Source of the DNA: Nymphaea colorata
Taxonomy: Eukaryota; Streptophyta; Magnoliopsida; Nymphaeales; Nymphaeaceae
Assembly: GCF_008831285.2 (NCBI RefSeq)
Contig: NC_045145.1
Coordinates: 15,578,040 to 15,642,039 of the forward strand
Direction: 5' to 3'
DNA length: 64,000 bases
Shown here: positions 1-13,500 of the stretch, piece by piece
Layout of the letters: each line of letters opens with the position of its first letter
Numbering within the stretch: position 1 is the stretch's first letter
Program-made: the position numbers and the translations under genes
The notes under the pieces: model-generated
What the model was told of the DNA's origin: nothing
What the model saw: only the letters and a program-made list of their open reading frames with translations
The model's database searches: none

Positions 1-18
1 TCATTTCATGCTGTCAAC

Positions 19-215
19 TGGACTTACCAGAGCTGATCAAGAATTGGCATGTCTAGGATATGGCTTTTGATGTAGTGTGCTTTTAACCCAAGTCATATAT
101 GGCCTTAACTCTATTTTTAACACTGGATTATGCTCTCGACTGGACTTAACAGAGCTGATCAAGACTTGGCTTGTCTAGAATATGGCTTATATATGGCCTT
201 CATTCTTACTTTTAA
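19..215. repeat. Diverged tandem duplication, period about 122 bp
   Basis: Two copies of a block containing GGACTTAMCAGAGCTGATCA begin near 20 and 142. Both continue with a shared tail (TGGCWTGTCTAG.ATATGGCTT). The copies differ by several substitutions and an indel, so the duplication is old. No coding frame runs through it. The array may extend left of the window. Confidence 0.6.
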
Positions 216-296
216 GACTAGAATGGCAAGATTGATTCAAGTCATCCAAATGGTACTTAAATTGTTTACAAGATGGATCAATGTGGGATAAATATG

Positions 297-332
297 TGAG
301 AGAGAGGGAGAGAGAGAGAGAGAGAGAGAGAG
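297..332. repeat. (GA)n microsatellite
   Basis: Nearly pure GA dinucleotide run with one interruption near 307. GA/CT runs recur through the window, for example at 4602-4618, 7345-7368, 13458-13485, 19299-19334, 20183-20207, 26405-26436 and 27156-27210. Confidence 0.9.
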
Positions 333-1873
333 GTGTAAATGAAACTTTTAGGATTCATGTGATCTTCATTGGGCAAGTACCGGCTGCTTCCCCACCTTGT
401 TGCACGCCATTAAAGAGTTTGTTGCTGAAGTCCACTAGGTCCTTACGAAGTTTCTACCTTTTGCTTGGTCAACGTTAGGGCCCTAGGCATTAGGCTCTCC
501 CATCCACATCTCATTTATGGGGTAGAAGATAAAAGAAGAAAAAGAGGTACCATTCAACAACGGAAATTACAGCAACATGGCCTCTTCTTCGTCCCAGCCA
601 CAACGCAGTCCTAGGCCGCTAGCTACTTCCTTGTGAACAAAATTTATTGTGGCCTTTGAAGATCTGCTCACCGTTTTCTTTAATTTGCTTTCAATGTGTG
701 TCTTGCAGAAAGCTTCCGCCTGCCGGCCCACTGAAAAAAAAACTTTCCAGAAATGAGGCGTCGGCAGTCTACCAAGGTATTCAATCTAAAGTGACTAATG
801 GTGTGTGATATTGAGTTTCTTTGCTTTTCTTTTGGTGCCAATTACAAAAGAATAAGGGAGCTGCTATTTGAAATCATTGACCTGGCTGACGATCGACGAA
901 CCCTCTTTAATTAAAACAAGAAATTTTAAATAATGTTTAATTTTCTACCATAGAATCCCAAGAGATATGATCTTTTATAGTTTAGAGTTGTTTACAAAAA
1001 CCAATCGATGTGAACCGATTGTTCCATGAAGCGATTCCGTGCTGATCAATACGTTAATTCGATCAACTCAAGTTTGGCAGCAGATTTAAGTTTGTGGAGG
1101 CCAATTACTTGTCAGTACAGATTCATGTGACTGGAGGACTACTTTTAAAACCAAACTATTTGCCAACCCTTTTCCTTTTTTTGAAAAGTTACGTTTTGAC
1201 ATGACCAATATTTGTAACACTTTGTTCAGATTCAGATTTCACATTCATTGATAATTCTCGTATTTTGAAAGAGTATCATCACGATCACAGTTCCTTCACG
1301 ATTTTAGCCGTTTTGCCCAGAGTTTATAAACATCCCGATTAACCTTTGGAAGCAAGAAAGAGGAAGCCAAAGGCTAAAAGAAATCCGCACGCTGAGAGCA
1401 GCAAAATGAGCCCTGATGGATATATCACCTTACTGCATGGGTGCTTCTTAATTATAAAGAAGAGAGAAAAGAAGAAACGTATTTGAATTTATACGTCAAG
1501 CTGCCAGGATGGAGCATGAATCGATTAGCAGATAACGTTTCATGAGATTTCAGCTCCATTTTTTCTGCTTAATTTCTTCCACAATTTTTCAAATGAATGG
1601 AGACGATTCCCTGCCAAAATCCCAAGTCATCAGTTATTTGCTTTCCAAAGCGTTACATATAGTGTGTTCCCTTGACTTGTAGCTATAACGTCGATGGAAA
1701 TTCCCAATGCCAAACTACAGTACTGAACTCATCAGAACACTTCCGTGGGCATCTCTCCATGCTCCACGTCGTCTTGCTCCTCCTTCCATGCCTGCTTTCG
1801 AAGTTTTACGATAGCCGCTTAGTGTGTGGTAAGCTACTGATCAAAAATCAATGTGGGGTTTAAGCCAAGAAAA
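333..1873. other. Spacer downstream of the KANADI gene
   Basis: AT-rich sequence with stop codons in all frames and no ORF resembling a known family. The 3'UTR and polyadenylation region of the minus-strand KANADI gene must lie in the upper part of this stretch, just below 1874. I could not place the poly(A) site. No RNA gene or transposon ends were recognised. Confidence 0.5.
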
Positions 1874-2811
1874 TCAATCGCCACAGTTGCTCTGCCAGCC
1901 AGGTCTTCCTAGTGTAAACTCCAAACTTGGGTTCTTAAGGTTTAGAAGAGGCTCAGGTGAGTCTTTGAGAATCTCACTTCTCTCCTGCAACAGTAGATCA
2001 ATAAAATTTGTGTTAAGCAACCATGCGCATGCACGCGCGTGCATGCATGCACACAAAGCTGACACACGCAGAGACGTCGACAGAGAGATGATGAATGGGT
2101 GAAAGAGTCAGACTGTCGAAGAATATGGAGAATTGGTGAAACAGGGAGAACTATGTGATATATGTGGTAAACTGACACGACGGGGAAACTGGGTTACCTC
2201 GGGCGGCAGAACAGATCTTTCCTCATGAGCTGATGCACTTGTAGGCTCTTCTGCATCCCTGGAACTACTCTGCAACCATGCTCCCCCACTAATGGCAGAT
2301 CAATGGAAAATAATAGATTTTTTAGTTTAAAGTACAAACCAAACTTACAGTTAAGGATTGAAAATAGAAGCAGATAGCCTTTCGAAGCGTACGTATAGTG
2401 CATTTTCAAGAGAAAGAAAGAGAGAGAGAGAGTCGTTCAGCATATACTGGCTTGTCAAACGTATCCCTCGTTTGCTAAAAGTATACAAAACAGACCACAT
2501 ATCTATATTCTTTTAGGAGTTCTTCTTTTCTCAGCTACGATGATCACTGATTCAGTTCCAAGACTTGTTCTTATTTCTTCTCTTTTTGAAGTCATCATCA
2601 TACTATCCGGGGCTTCACATTCATGGATGGCTGAGTCCTTCTCGGTGAGATAGTCGATCAAAGGATCTGCTTTTCGCCATGTGCAGGAGATGTCATAGCG
2701 GCAGATGATAAAGAAAACAAACATGAACTTAAGTTGTCATTTTTTTAGCTCTTGCGCTTATTAAACATCTATCATGAATGGCCTAGGCATGATAGTGATG
2801 CATGCGCTCGT

Positions 2812-2877
<66 letters not shown>

Positions 2878-5800
2878 ATGCCCTTCAAAGCAATGGCATT
2901 CTCCAACTAAAACTCATAGACATTTTCGATTTACAATGTTATTTTCACATTCAACCTAGAAATCTAAGATACATTTTATTCTCTTCAAGCATCAATGCAA
3001 ATGACTTGCTTTACATTAAAAAATAGGAAATGTACTTTTTGGACTGCCACTACTTGTAAGGTTATTTTGGCGCCTTTCGTCATTCATTTGAACCAGCCGA
3101 GACTAAGACAACAGGTTGTATATATATATATATGGGTTATATGCATTATGCACAAAGATTCGGAAGTCTGAGGCGAAACCGTACGTGCATCTTGTCTTTA
3201 AAATGCACCACTTTTAGGACAAGTTCAAAGAGTTCAGTACAAACTCTACCAATGAAGCGCACTTCTGAAGATACATATATAGGACGACGATATCGGGGTG
3301 AGGTTGAAAATACATAGACAGATGTTCGTTACGAGAATGACATTGAAGAAGAAGCTCGTCAGATTTTCTCATTAGAGAACAAAAAACTAAGGCATACATC
3401 TATACTATGGGCTATGACAAATTACTGTTCCAAATGCTACCCCATGAATTCCAATTATCCGTTTCTCTGACTACCCAATCCCGATTCTAGCAAATCCACA
3501 GCATTCTTTTGGTCTCCTAGAGCATACGAGAAGCTCGCAATCTCTCAGCAAAGATTCTAACAGATGCAGACGCAAAGAAATAGTCTTTGACACCTTTTCT
3601 TTCTTTGTGCCGTAGCAGAAAAGGCTCTTCTCTGTGTGCTCCTTTAGCTAATCTGTGTTGCTCTATCTGAAGGCCTTCATTTTCTTTTCATGTATGTGTC
3701 TTTCTGTGAGCACGAGTGCTCGTGTGCAAGTATGTTGCAGCATGTTCTGTTTCACGTACATGCCAATATTACTAATTGGTATTCTGAAGTTCCAAGTTTT
3801 GTTTGCATCCTCATACAGAATATGTTTAGCAAATGCTTCAACCATCGTGTGCACATGCACGTCTAAAACCAACTTTGATACTTCAATAGAGGGCACGCCC
3901 TAAAGAATAGCTCCAAGGGCAGCTCAGAGAGAAGACAACTACTATACACTGTCGTAATGCACAGGAAACAGTAAACTGTACGTAGTATTCCTTCCTTTCC
4001 ATGTAAACAGAAATGTATGCAGCAGCATAACAGAAATCACAGAAACCCTAGTTTTGGAGGACTACCCATTTTCTAAATCGACAATCATATGTTATGGACT
4101 CTATAACGGAATGTGAATCATAAAGTGTATAACGAATAAAAAATGGCAGAAAGAGATGAAAAATGAAAATGTCAGGCTGTTGAGTTCTTTCTTTTTCACT
4201 TTTTGACAGAAATAAAAATAGCAAATTAAAGTTCTGTTCTTTTCTTTTTCTACATATTGTGAATATTAGTCTTCTACTGGAGCAGACAACTAAAAGGAAA
4301 GAAGACACAAAAAGAAAAAACGATTAAGGGGATTAAGTTTATAGTTGCACGCTTTAGAGTATAATCTAAAGACTAAACTCCGTTTAGAAAGCCAAACGAT
4401 GGACAAAGAAGCAAAAGGCAAATGCTTGAAAAAGGAGCATGAGAAAGAGGACGTGGTTGGGATCCTGTAAACCTCCCCATGCAAAAAAGCAGATTCAGGA
4501 AAAGAAAGAAGATCAGGAGAAATAAAAGAAGATGGCAGTAGCCAGTAGCCATGAGGAAAAGAAGAATGTGGCACGTGCGGCTGAGGTTTATGAAGGAACA
4601 GGAGAGAGAGAGAGAGAGAAAGATATGGACAGAGAGAGAAGGATATTAGTTTGAGCTTTTAACTTTGGTGCTTACCTTGAAGAATTGGTCCACAACGTCG
4701 AGGAGTAATCCATGTCCTGCGGAGGATGAAGTCTGCTGTTATTATTGTTCTGGTTTCGCGCGGAGGGCACGTCGGACGTGAGTTTGTCGGCGAATCTCCT
4801 CAAGTGCAGGTCGTTTCCCGGCTGATTTCGCGGTAGGAGCTCGTCCTCTCCGGCCGACCCACTATCGAACCCGTCTGACTGGCCTGAGAAACCAAACCCC
4901 CCCGCGAGTTCAGCGTCAGCACAGTTTCCACCAAAAACCAGAGGGTAAGCGTGTTTTTAGGGGGGGGAGGGGAGAGAGAAGATCGGGCTCAAAGTCACAG
5001 ATAAAGGTGAAGGGCTGAGAATACGAAATACCTGAGGAAGCTGCAGGCTTGTCAGTGGTCTTAACAGTCCGATACATCTGCAAGAGAAAGAAAGAAAAGG
5101 GTAAAAAGGGAAGGTTGGAGAGGGAGAGAGAGAGTAAAAGCCTAGTTTGTGAAATCCTTCTTTTATCTCGGTTTGGGGTTCTCCAGTAGTTCTGTTAGAA
5201 AGCCCTGGCAGCCATTGACTAGACATGTGGTCTTGTTTGGTAGAATTAGTAATGACTGTATTATTGTGAAATGATGGCTTCTTCTCCTTTCTATCATGCC
5301 TATAGCGTAGAACCTGCTGCATTCTCTCTCTTTCTCTCTCCCTCGCTCGCTCTCTCTGCGAAGAAGAAAGAAGTGTAGCTGTCTCTTGGTCTCAGAAAAC
5401 CAGACTGATGGATTCATTCATTCATTCATTCATTCACTACAACTCTATCCATCGGCAACTGTGTCAAACAGTACGACAATGAAGCGCAACCAACAAAGGA
5501 AAAAACATAAACAAATAGAAGGATGTTAATCTTTCTCTTTGTTTTTCTTGTATATTTTTGACTTTATCTGGAAATAAAAAGATTTTTTGGTTGGTTTACC
5601 TGAAGATGACTCTTTACATGTGCGAGTGTCAGATCTTTGACATCCATGAGCTCAAGAACAGATTTTGGAGTAGCTCCTTCAAGCAGAAAACCAACACAGA
5701 CTTTATGAATGACCAAACTAATCGAAAGTCCGATCTTATGAATTTATGACAAAAACAATGGCAATTGATGGACTCAAGGAGGGGAGGATAAAAGTATCGT

Positions 5801-6709
5801 CTTACTCTCATGGCCGCCAAGGAGCTCTACGGCATGAACAAAACGAGCGTGAAGGGTGCTGGTCCAACGCATTCTTGGTGCCCTCATGCTCCTCTTTGTG
5901 GGGAGCTTCGACATGAATCTTGACCTCATCATCACACCGTGAGAAGCATCTGATAGTCCACCAAAATGCTGCTGATGTGATTTCAGCAATTCCGGCGATG
6001 CAAATGTGCCGCCGAACCTGCCGGCAGCCGCAAACCGATAGGCCGCCGCATCGGCCCCAATCGGAGATGAAGAAGCGGTTGGGCTAGACTGCAAAATTGT
6101 CATGTGGTCTGGGCCGCTGCCTCCTAAAAGAGGGGTACTAGAAGCTGAGCAATGTGTTGAAGAAGCGGTTCCAGCGGATGTTGGGTAAGCAAAATGAAAG
6201 AGGCCCATCTTGGTATCTTTGTCACCGAAGGACCTGCCGTGAATTGCCGGATGGTCGCCTGCGATGAACGGAAACAGGCGGTTTTGATATACGGGAATCC
6301 CCTTGATCGGCCGCAGACCTTCAGATACATCCAGGAAAGACACTCCTTCGTTGATGTGGCTCATCCTGCTTCCTCCATTAAGATCGTGGCTTGGGCTGTT
6401 GTATTGATAGAAGTGAGGGTGATGGCTACCTTGCCGGAAAGCTGCGTCACTCCGAGCTTGATCCTCGCTCCTCACCAAGAAGGTGCAGCCAGGGTTCGCC
6501 AAAGACAGTTCGGTGTAGGCCTGGTGGCCGGGCTTCCTGCCGGTAGAGCTATCGGAGTTCGTCTTGAGAGCCCGCCGCCAAAGCTCGAAGCTGCCATCAT
6601 AATCACCGCCACCTCCGCGAGATGCCACTGGAGTCCTGTCCGGCGGGCTGATGTGCAATGATAGATCAGGCACTGCGGGGGCCTCCATGAAAACCCCTTG
6701 ATGGGGCAT
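1874..6709 (-). CDS. KAN1-like: KANADI1-like GARP-family transcription factor (6 exons, 478 aa)
   Basis: Nuclear GARP-type DNA-binding repressor; known KANADI proteins specify abaxial identity in lateral organs. Coding exons on the minus strand: 6709-5806, 5676-5600, 5077-5032, 4883-4676, 2288-2198 and 1984-1874. All junctions are GT-AG and in phase, giving 479 codons including the stop. The N terminus has GVFMEAPAVPDLSLHISPP, the KAN1-type start; DLSLHI resembles an EAR (LxLxL) repression motif. LRPIKGIPVY (about residue 135) is also KAN1-like. The GARP domain spans about residues 272-335, with KRSMRAPRMRWTSTLHARFV in exon 1, ATPKSVLELMDVKDLTLAHV and KSHLQ in exon 2, and MYRTVK opening exon 3. 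The C terminus ends in the family signature PSLEFTLGRPGW. The six-exon layout and the split of the GARP domain between exons match known KANADI genes. Intron 4 is about 2.4 kb and holds an AT microsatellite. The start is the only ATG that gives the family N terminus. Family assignment is firm; KAN1 versus a close paralogue is less certain. Confidence 0.95.
2814..2874. repeat. (AT)n microsatellite in KANADI intron 4
   Basis: About 30 uninterrupted AT units inside the 2.4-kb fourth intron of the KANADI gene. A shorter TA run lies at 3118-3133. Likely polymorphic in length. Confidence 0.95.
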
Positions 6710-6950
6710 CCTCCACTCTACAAGTTAAGCTGGTATATGGATGCAGAAAGGTCTTCAATCCGCTTTGGCACAACCAATCTCTCTTTTTCTCTCCCTCTGT
6801 ATTAGAGGAAAGGACTGAGTGACGAAAATGGTGACGACGGTGGTTGGAGTTGTCTAGGGCAGAAAACAAAGAAGAGAGGAGAGATGAGGCCAGCCTTTAA
6901 GGGCAGAGAAAATTTGGGTGCTCAAGGATCGAAGAGGGAGGGAGTAAGAA
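6710..6950 (-). promoter_or_regulatory. Probable 5'UTR of the KANADI gene
   Basis: On the minus strand, the stretch between the TATA-like motif (6976-6982) and the ATG is strongly CT-rich (runs of CTCTTC and CTCCCTC), typical of plant leaders. No intron acceptor is needed to reach the ATG. The transcription start near 6945-6950 is inferred from normal TATA spacing, not observed. Confidence 0.5.
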
Positions 6951-6975
6951 GAGGGGGAGAAGATCAAGGCTGGGG

Positions 6976-6982
6976 TTTATAG
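6976..6982 (-). promoter_or_regulatory. TATA box candidate for the KANADI gene
   Basis: The minus strand reads CTATAAAC here, followed about 30 bases later by the start of a CT-rich leader. It sits 267 bases upstream of the ATG. It is the best TATA match in the proximal promoter. Confidence 0.5.
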
Positions 6983-7202
6983 AAAAAAGAAACAAAAAAC
7001 CAGAGAGATTGGGAATGCAAACAAAAGGCACCCTTCCCTGTACAGACATGCTGCATTAGTCGGCACGGAGTGTGAGAGATAAGAGAGAGAGAGGAAAGGT
7101 TGAGTTGTTACGCAAAGTGAGAATACATGGAAAAGAAGCCAATTCTGCTATCCTCCTCAGAATGTATCAAAGGACAATGACACTCGACCACCACACCTTT
7201 AG

Positions 7203-7368
7203 AGAAGAGAGAGAGATAGAGAGAGAGGTAGTCAAAACTTAAACAACAACATCAGACTAGGAGGTGACTTTCCCGTATAACTCGGGTTAAAAAAAGGGAC
7301 ATCAATAAGTATTAAAAAGCAGCAAAAGAAGAAAACAAAAAAGAAAGAGAGAGAGAGAGAGAGAGAGG
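7203..7368. promoter_or_regulatory. GA-repeat tracts upstream of KANADI
   Basis: Two GA runs (7203-7227 and 7345-7368) lie 250-400 bases upstream of the inferred start site. Plant BASIC PENTACYSTEINE (BPC) proteins bind GA repeats, so these could be regulatory. GA repeats are common throughout this window, so they may equally be ordinary microsatellites. Confidence 0.3.
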
Positions 7369-8861
7369 AAAAAGATGAAGGCCATGCTGAGTCCTTTTCA
7401 TGTAACCTTGGTTTCGATGCTCTTCCTTTCCCTTTTCTCCTCCTTCTAGTTCTAGCCCCCTTGTTAGCTAATCGCACCTTAGCTGTTGGATACTGTCATC
7501 CCTAACCTCACAACCCTCTTCAATTCTGGTCAGTCTGAGCCGTTTTGTTCCAACTTTACATATACACATATGATATAATATATATATATATATATACATG
7601 GATGGCTTTATGATGGTTTATTTGATAAGAATGAACCTGCTTTCATGATTTCTGCTTTTCTTCTTCGAATATTATTTTGTTCCAAAAAGTTCAACAGCAA
7701 ACAACTCTTTCTAATCATACCCAAAATCCTCATTACACGCACTGATCAGTTCAGGCTCATCAGGTTATGTATACCCACATCTATAGCCTGTGTTTCCATC
7801 CAAAAACATCTTTGTTATAACTTTGCATCTGAAAGAGGGTATGAAGATAGAGGTGGTAATACGGGTCGGTGAATTAATTTGTTTCGGTATTTTATTCTCC
7901 TTTCTTGATCACCAAAACAGAAAACGCCCGCCAGTTAATATTTCGACAGGCTCGCCAAGAGAGGCACTTTTTAAAAAATTTGGAGAAAGGGTTACCCACT
8001 AACCGATGTTGGTGATCAGAAAGTTCTTATATCTATTTATTTTGCACATTGACTAACAATGAATGTGCTTCTTTGTTAATGTTGAGGTCAATTTAGCATA
8101 CCGTCTTCTAATTCCTTTTCATCTCCCCCCAAATATTCCCTTCTATAAACTCTACAAGGTCGTCTAAGCATAAGATTGACTATGTCGTGACCACATGAGT
8201 ACATACCCTTATATATATATATATATATATTTCTAACTCCTAGGTTAGATCACGTTACAGTAACACTCAAAAGTATTTAAACCGAAAGAGCACTAGCTTC
8301 AAGGACTTTATTAGACTATATAGATAAATACAGTTGGTGACTCGATGATTCTCTTGGGTGACTAAATCCAGGGATGATTGACGATGCCACTATCACTCAA
8401 AAAAATGATAACCTTAATTGCTAGCAAGGCTAGAAGGCAATGCAAAGGCAAAGCTCACTTCTCGAAAAGGGCTGAAGGGATTTTTGAAACTTCTTAATGT
8501 TTTTTTTTTTCCGACGGCCGTGTCACATGCCTCTGTGAGGAGCATTAATTGGGTTGGAAGCCCCACCACCTCAAACTGATCATATTTCAAATACAACGAG
8601 GATCAATCCAGTATTATTTCCAGCTTGCATCCCAAGTATGCAGAATTGGTTCGATAAGGCCGCAATATTAAGTAATATCTTCTACAAGTAGATGCTCTGA
8701 ACCACTTCAATAATCTCAGGGGTGTTCTAGCTTATCAAATCTGGCATGGATTCAGTAAAATTTGGAAAAACTACATTTGGGTTTGATGGGAAAGGAATGT
8801 ATGGATAAGCAGCATTTTTAACTTAGAAATGGTAGATGTAAAAGAGATGAGAAAGCTGCAA

Positions 8862-8990
8862 GGGAGGTTAGTATAGCTGGTCAGATGGTCATGTAGAATG
8901 TGTATGTCGGTTCCATTCTCGTGGGTGCTACTCCATTGAACTGTAAACCATGAGATCATGACGTTCTAGTTGACGGGTGTAGTATTATAT
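8862..8990 (+). mobile_element. tRNA-derived SINE copy A (degenerate)
   Basis: Shares a block with 62445-62585: the tail CTCRTGGGTGCTA, then WYTGTAAACSATGA, is common to both, and both begin GTRTAGYTSGGT-like. In copy B the sequence GGTCACCAGTTTGATTCTC resembles a pol III B box and the 5' part resembles an A box. Copy A keeps CGGTTCCATTCTCG as a weaker B box. Non-coding and non-autonomous; ends not determined exactly. Confidence 0.5.
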
Positions 8991-9698
8991 CCAACCTAAG
9001 TCTCGACATAGCTCAGGATCCCCACAGGAAGGGGGAATGGGGGTTCTTCGATCGTCTTTTTTAGGCAGTGGATTGTTAGGCCCCTGCTCACCCAAAAAAG
9101 AAATGAGAAGCTCCCTACACACTGAAATGGCATATGTAGACAACCATCAATATATTGCAGAAAATAATTATTTGGCAATTACAACTTAGAACTTCGTATT
9201 AGGTAAAAAAAAATTGCTAATACTTTGTGAATAGTTTACTCATGAACAGGGTGGTAACGATGTTTCCCGAGCTTGCTGTCAGATTATGTAACATATAAAA
9301 TGCCACTCTTTATAAGAGTTTACCAATATAAGATATGAAAACTAATTACAATTTTCTAGATTGATCACGAACAAAATCAACCGACTTTTCTTTTATTCTA
9401 CTAAACATAAGAGAAGCTTATGACGCCTAAAACTTTGGACGCCACTGTCCCTGAAATTTGTATGTCTCTGTAGAGGGTCAGTTGCACGATTGAACTCTTG
9501 TAACAAAAAAAACAAGATTCTGATTATGCATGACATGCCATTGAAGTACATGGCTCAACAGCAATGAAGATCTACCTCAGATTGGAAATCGAAATATTAT
9601 CGGTTGGAGGGTTGGAGACCTAGAGCTTCCAACGTGGACCACCTACCTCAAGCCGTGCATGAGGTGTTGCATTCTGTACCACATCTTTGTATAGTTGC

Positions 9699-9701
<3 letters not shown>

Positions 9702-9773
<72 letters not shown>
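9702..9773. repeat. (AT)n microsatellite, about 35 units
   Basis: The longest pure AT run in the window. It lies in gene-free sequence. Confidence 0.95.
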
Positions 9774-9778
<5 letters not shown>

Positions 9779-10526
9779 TAAACTGAGCCAATGAACCCAA
9801 ATGTATTTGATTAAATGAGATAGTCTACAATCTCAGCTATAGTAGTCTAGGTTTATCTCACATACAGTACCGTAAGTGGCGTTTATATGGTGACTTTTTT
9901 GAACTTTAATTGCATCCTTATTTGTAAAGGAAAAGAAAGTATTTTTCTGTCATGTTGTAAAGAAAGTAAAGAATTCCTGACGTATGCGACTCACATGTAT
10001 GTCTTGAACACATAAAGGCATGTGAAAGTTTGAAGCTTCAGACAACAAGAAACTATAAAATAAGGGCAGAAAGACAGTGTAAGTGATGAAAGGAAACAAG
10101 TCGAAGTAACCAAACTTTCTCTTTTTCCCTTGTGGGGTGCACCGTTGTAACTGGGGCCAGATCCTTGCTGTGAGAAAAATAAGTCGCAAGATCACAAGGA
10201 AAGACTTCCATTTTTCTTCAGACAGGAGAAAGTACTAAACAAATAAACATTTCAAAATCAAGGCAAATGTGCCTCTGCAATTTCTAAACAGATAGGGAAA
10301 CTATCAAAACAAAATGCCGAAAACAAAGTGGATATTTGTTTGTTTGCTGTTAGCTACGTTCTTGGTCTTGGAGGAAGTTAATTTGTCTATTGGTGGCACT
10401 TCAATTAACAAGACCTACACTTCATTTGGTCACAACCTTTTTATGGAAAAGCACATTCAAATAGAACAACATTCCTGAATTATATAATAAACTGATTTAC
10501 TTTTCTTACTTTGGCATGATAATACA

Positions 10527-10562
<36 letters not shown>

Positions 10563-13500
10563 TAAAATAATCAATGTGCCAATCCAATTAAACTTGACCC
10601 GGCTAGTGTTCGGTCCAGCAGATCTCATTCTTATTATAGTCAATTCTGATTCATACCTAACAAACTAAGAATCAGGACAACTGGTAGTATGACAAACATG
10701 TATATATAATTATAACAATCTGACCCATAGTCTGGTATATCGATCGGGTCCTAACTTGCCCTTTTAATCATTTTAGTTGTACTCAGAACTAGGGATCATG
10801 ATAACTGGTAGTATAGCAAATAAATACTTCTGTGGTTATTCAAAGTACTCCTATAACACATGACACGTCACATAATATGCCAGCATTACCCCTTGAAAGA
10901 CAAATCAATGTATATTGCAACTACAATGGTGGCATTGCTTCTCTTTCTATTTGATGGACTACTATGGTTCCCTAGCTAATTGTAGGCTTCCTATACAGAG
11001 AAAAGACAACTAGCACAATATAATCATAATATGACAAACTTTTGGGCTTGAGATTTTGGAACCTACTAGACCTATGATGGAGAAACAATTGCCAATTCAA
11101 TAATAGAGCGACCCATTTGAGTAGACCACATGGCCAAGTTCCTAATTGGAATCTCAGCCACAGATCCCTTATGAAAATTCCTTCTTTGGTATTAAAAGTT
11201 TAAAAACAACAAACCGGAAAAGAAAAGTTGAACAACCAACTTGGATGCAAGGGTCGTTGTCCACAAACAATATGCCATCCTTACTCTGAATTTAGGAATT
11301 TAGAGTGCTATACAGAGAGAGAGAGAGATGGTAAACTGGTGAAAACGTTTTTTTACTGCGATTTTCATGGCAAAAGAAAGAAGTTGTAGTTCTTGGCTAT
11401 CACTTTAAATATGTCCCTGAATATTTTTGTAATTAATGCATGCCTTTCGATCATTTCAATGTACCTATGTGCCTCCATGGTGTCAAGAAGAAAAATAATA
11501 TTTTCCTTTAGCTTGTCTCGGCTAATTAAAGAAGCACCCCCATACCCAATTATACAAAAAAACTTTACTATATGTTGGAATTTGATTTCTCAATATCTAT
11601 ATAGAGGCCAAAGTTTAAGTCCTAAGTTCTGTAAAATGCCGATATCTATTTTACTGAAAAACAAAGTGGCAGTGAGAATGCGGGGAAAGATGAGGTTTCA
11701 CAGTCGATATGTAAGAGCAAAAACAAAAATTAATAATGAAAACTTAGATTACTTAGCAAATTAATCCGATCGTCAACTTTTTCTGCGTCTTGTTGTCTTT
11801 TTAAACTACTTTTATCGTTCGTCCTTGTATCCTTTGAATAATATTGGGCTCTTTTCTAAACGATGATTGACCTACTGAACCATTCGTTTGAGAGATGCCA
11901 ATTGTTACAAATATCATCAAACTATAAACATGAACAAAATTTAATTAATACAAACTGTCAAACGCACTCCAAAATTTCCTCTAATAGAAACTCATTCACC
12001 TCTTCACTAAATGAAGCTTGAAAATTGAGCGTTAATGTAGAGAAACGCATTCAAGCAAAACAGGATATTAAAAGATTGCTTGCATAAAGTAATCAAATAT
12101 TCAGAGGCAATTTTACCTTAATGGATATTGGGTTGGGAGATTATATATATAAGGAAGTCTATTAATGGGTTGCTTTGTGGTGAGGTGCAATGAATTGATG
12201 TATATAACTCTCTTTCTCTCTCTCACGTGCATTCTCTCAGACTAATTTTGTGGCGAAACGTGAACTTCTTGTCCTTGAAAGAATATGCTACTAATCTTAG
12301 AAATTAGATACGATATATAATTAGTACTTTGGCCTGTGATTATGCAAACTATAGGTTTCTCTGTGGGATATTGGCTGTGTGAATCTCTGTACCCACAAAA
12401 CCGCAAGGCAGTCTGAAACTAACCCCATGGATGAAGTACATTTATTTTTTAATTGATCAATTGGAACTGGAAAAGGTCCTTAACATTTTCTGTAATTCTC
12501 AGTGATTGGTAGATGAAGATTTTTCTTCTTATTATAAGAGTTTAAAATCTTGTTTAGACATACATATGTTTAAAAAGAAATAGTAGACTTTTTCCCATTT
12601 ATCATAATCAAACATGAAAAGTGAACGCTCTCCTGAACCAAAAAAAAGGAAAAGAAAAACAAAGCTAGTGAACAAGCTAATTAGATTAAAAGGAGGCCGT
12701 AGGAAACGTAGTTGTCGAATTCTTTAGAGCCGTACAAGGAATAAAAAAATGCGTCGCAACTCTGTCTCGATGTAAAAGATGAAAAAGGACGTGTTTGCAT
12801 TTGGTACCAATAATGGGCGAAGCCCTTGTCTCTAGTCGTGCATGGCCATATTACTGATGCAACAATATATATATATATATATATCCCCTTTTCACGTTCA
12901 AGATTTGCAGAAAGCATCCAATAGAAATAAATCTTAAATATTCTCTCTGTTGAAGAAAAAATAAAGCTTATAAAGGGACAATCTTTTCGTTCCTCAAGAC
13001 TACTCGCCGTCGTTCTCTCTCCTCTCCCTTTAGGAATAGGTTTTTTAAGCGTTTACCTCCCTCGTCTCGTTGGAATGCCATCTTCCTTTTCATTTGATCC
13101 CCATGAAGTGGGTAGATTAGTTCCTTCTTCTTTTGTTTTATGCACGACTCATTAACTGCGACAATATTTTTAAGTTGGCTGCAGAACCAGTTGCATGTGG
13201 CTCTAGGCTCGTAGCAGCATCGGTTCGAGTTAGAATTACGAGATGCATTAACTGCGGTAGGCCCTAGAGCGAGCTGACCTAGGCTCTGTGCCAGTGGAGC
13301 TCGAGTTAATGCAACTCGGTCCAACTTTTGTTCATGGACATCCCGTTGGTAGCTCGAAGCCCGAGCGCCAAACTGTAGATTTTCGACCCTTGGTGCCACG
13401 CAGCGTCGTTCTTCTTTTCTGAGAAAAAAGAAAGGGCCAGTAATGGCAGACAGCGAGAGAGAGAGAGAGAGAGAAAGAGAAAGAGGTTCGATAGTGGTTT

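Noticed and set aside
6194..6661. 155-codon plus-strand frame
   Set aside because: It is the antisense shadow of KANADI exon 1, whose GARP domain and spliced partners fix the coding strand.
11393..11764. 123-codon plus-strand frame
   Set aside because: Begins at a TTG, is AT-rich and has no recognisable motif or neighbouring exons.
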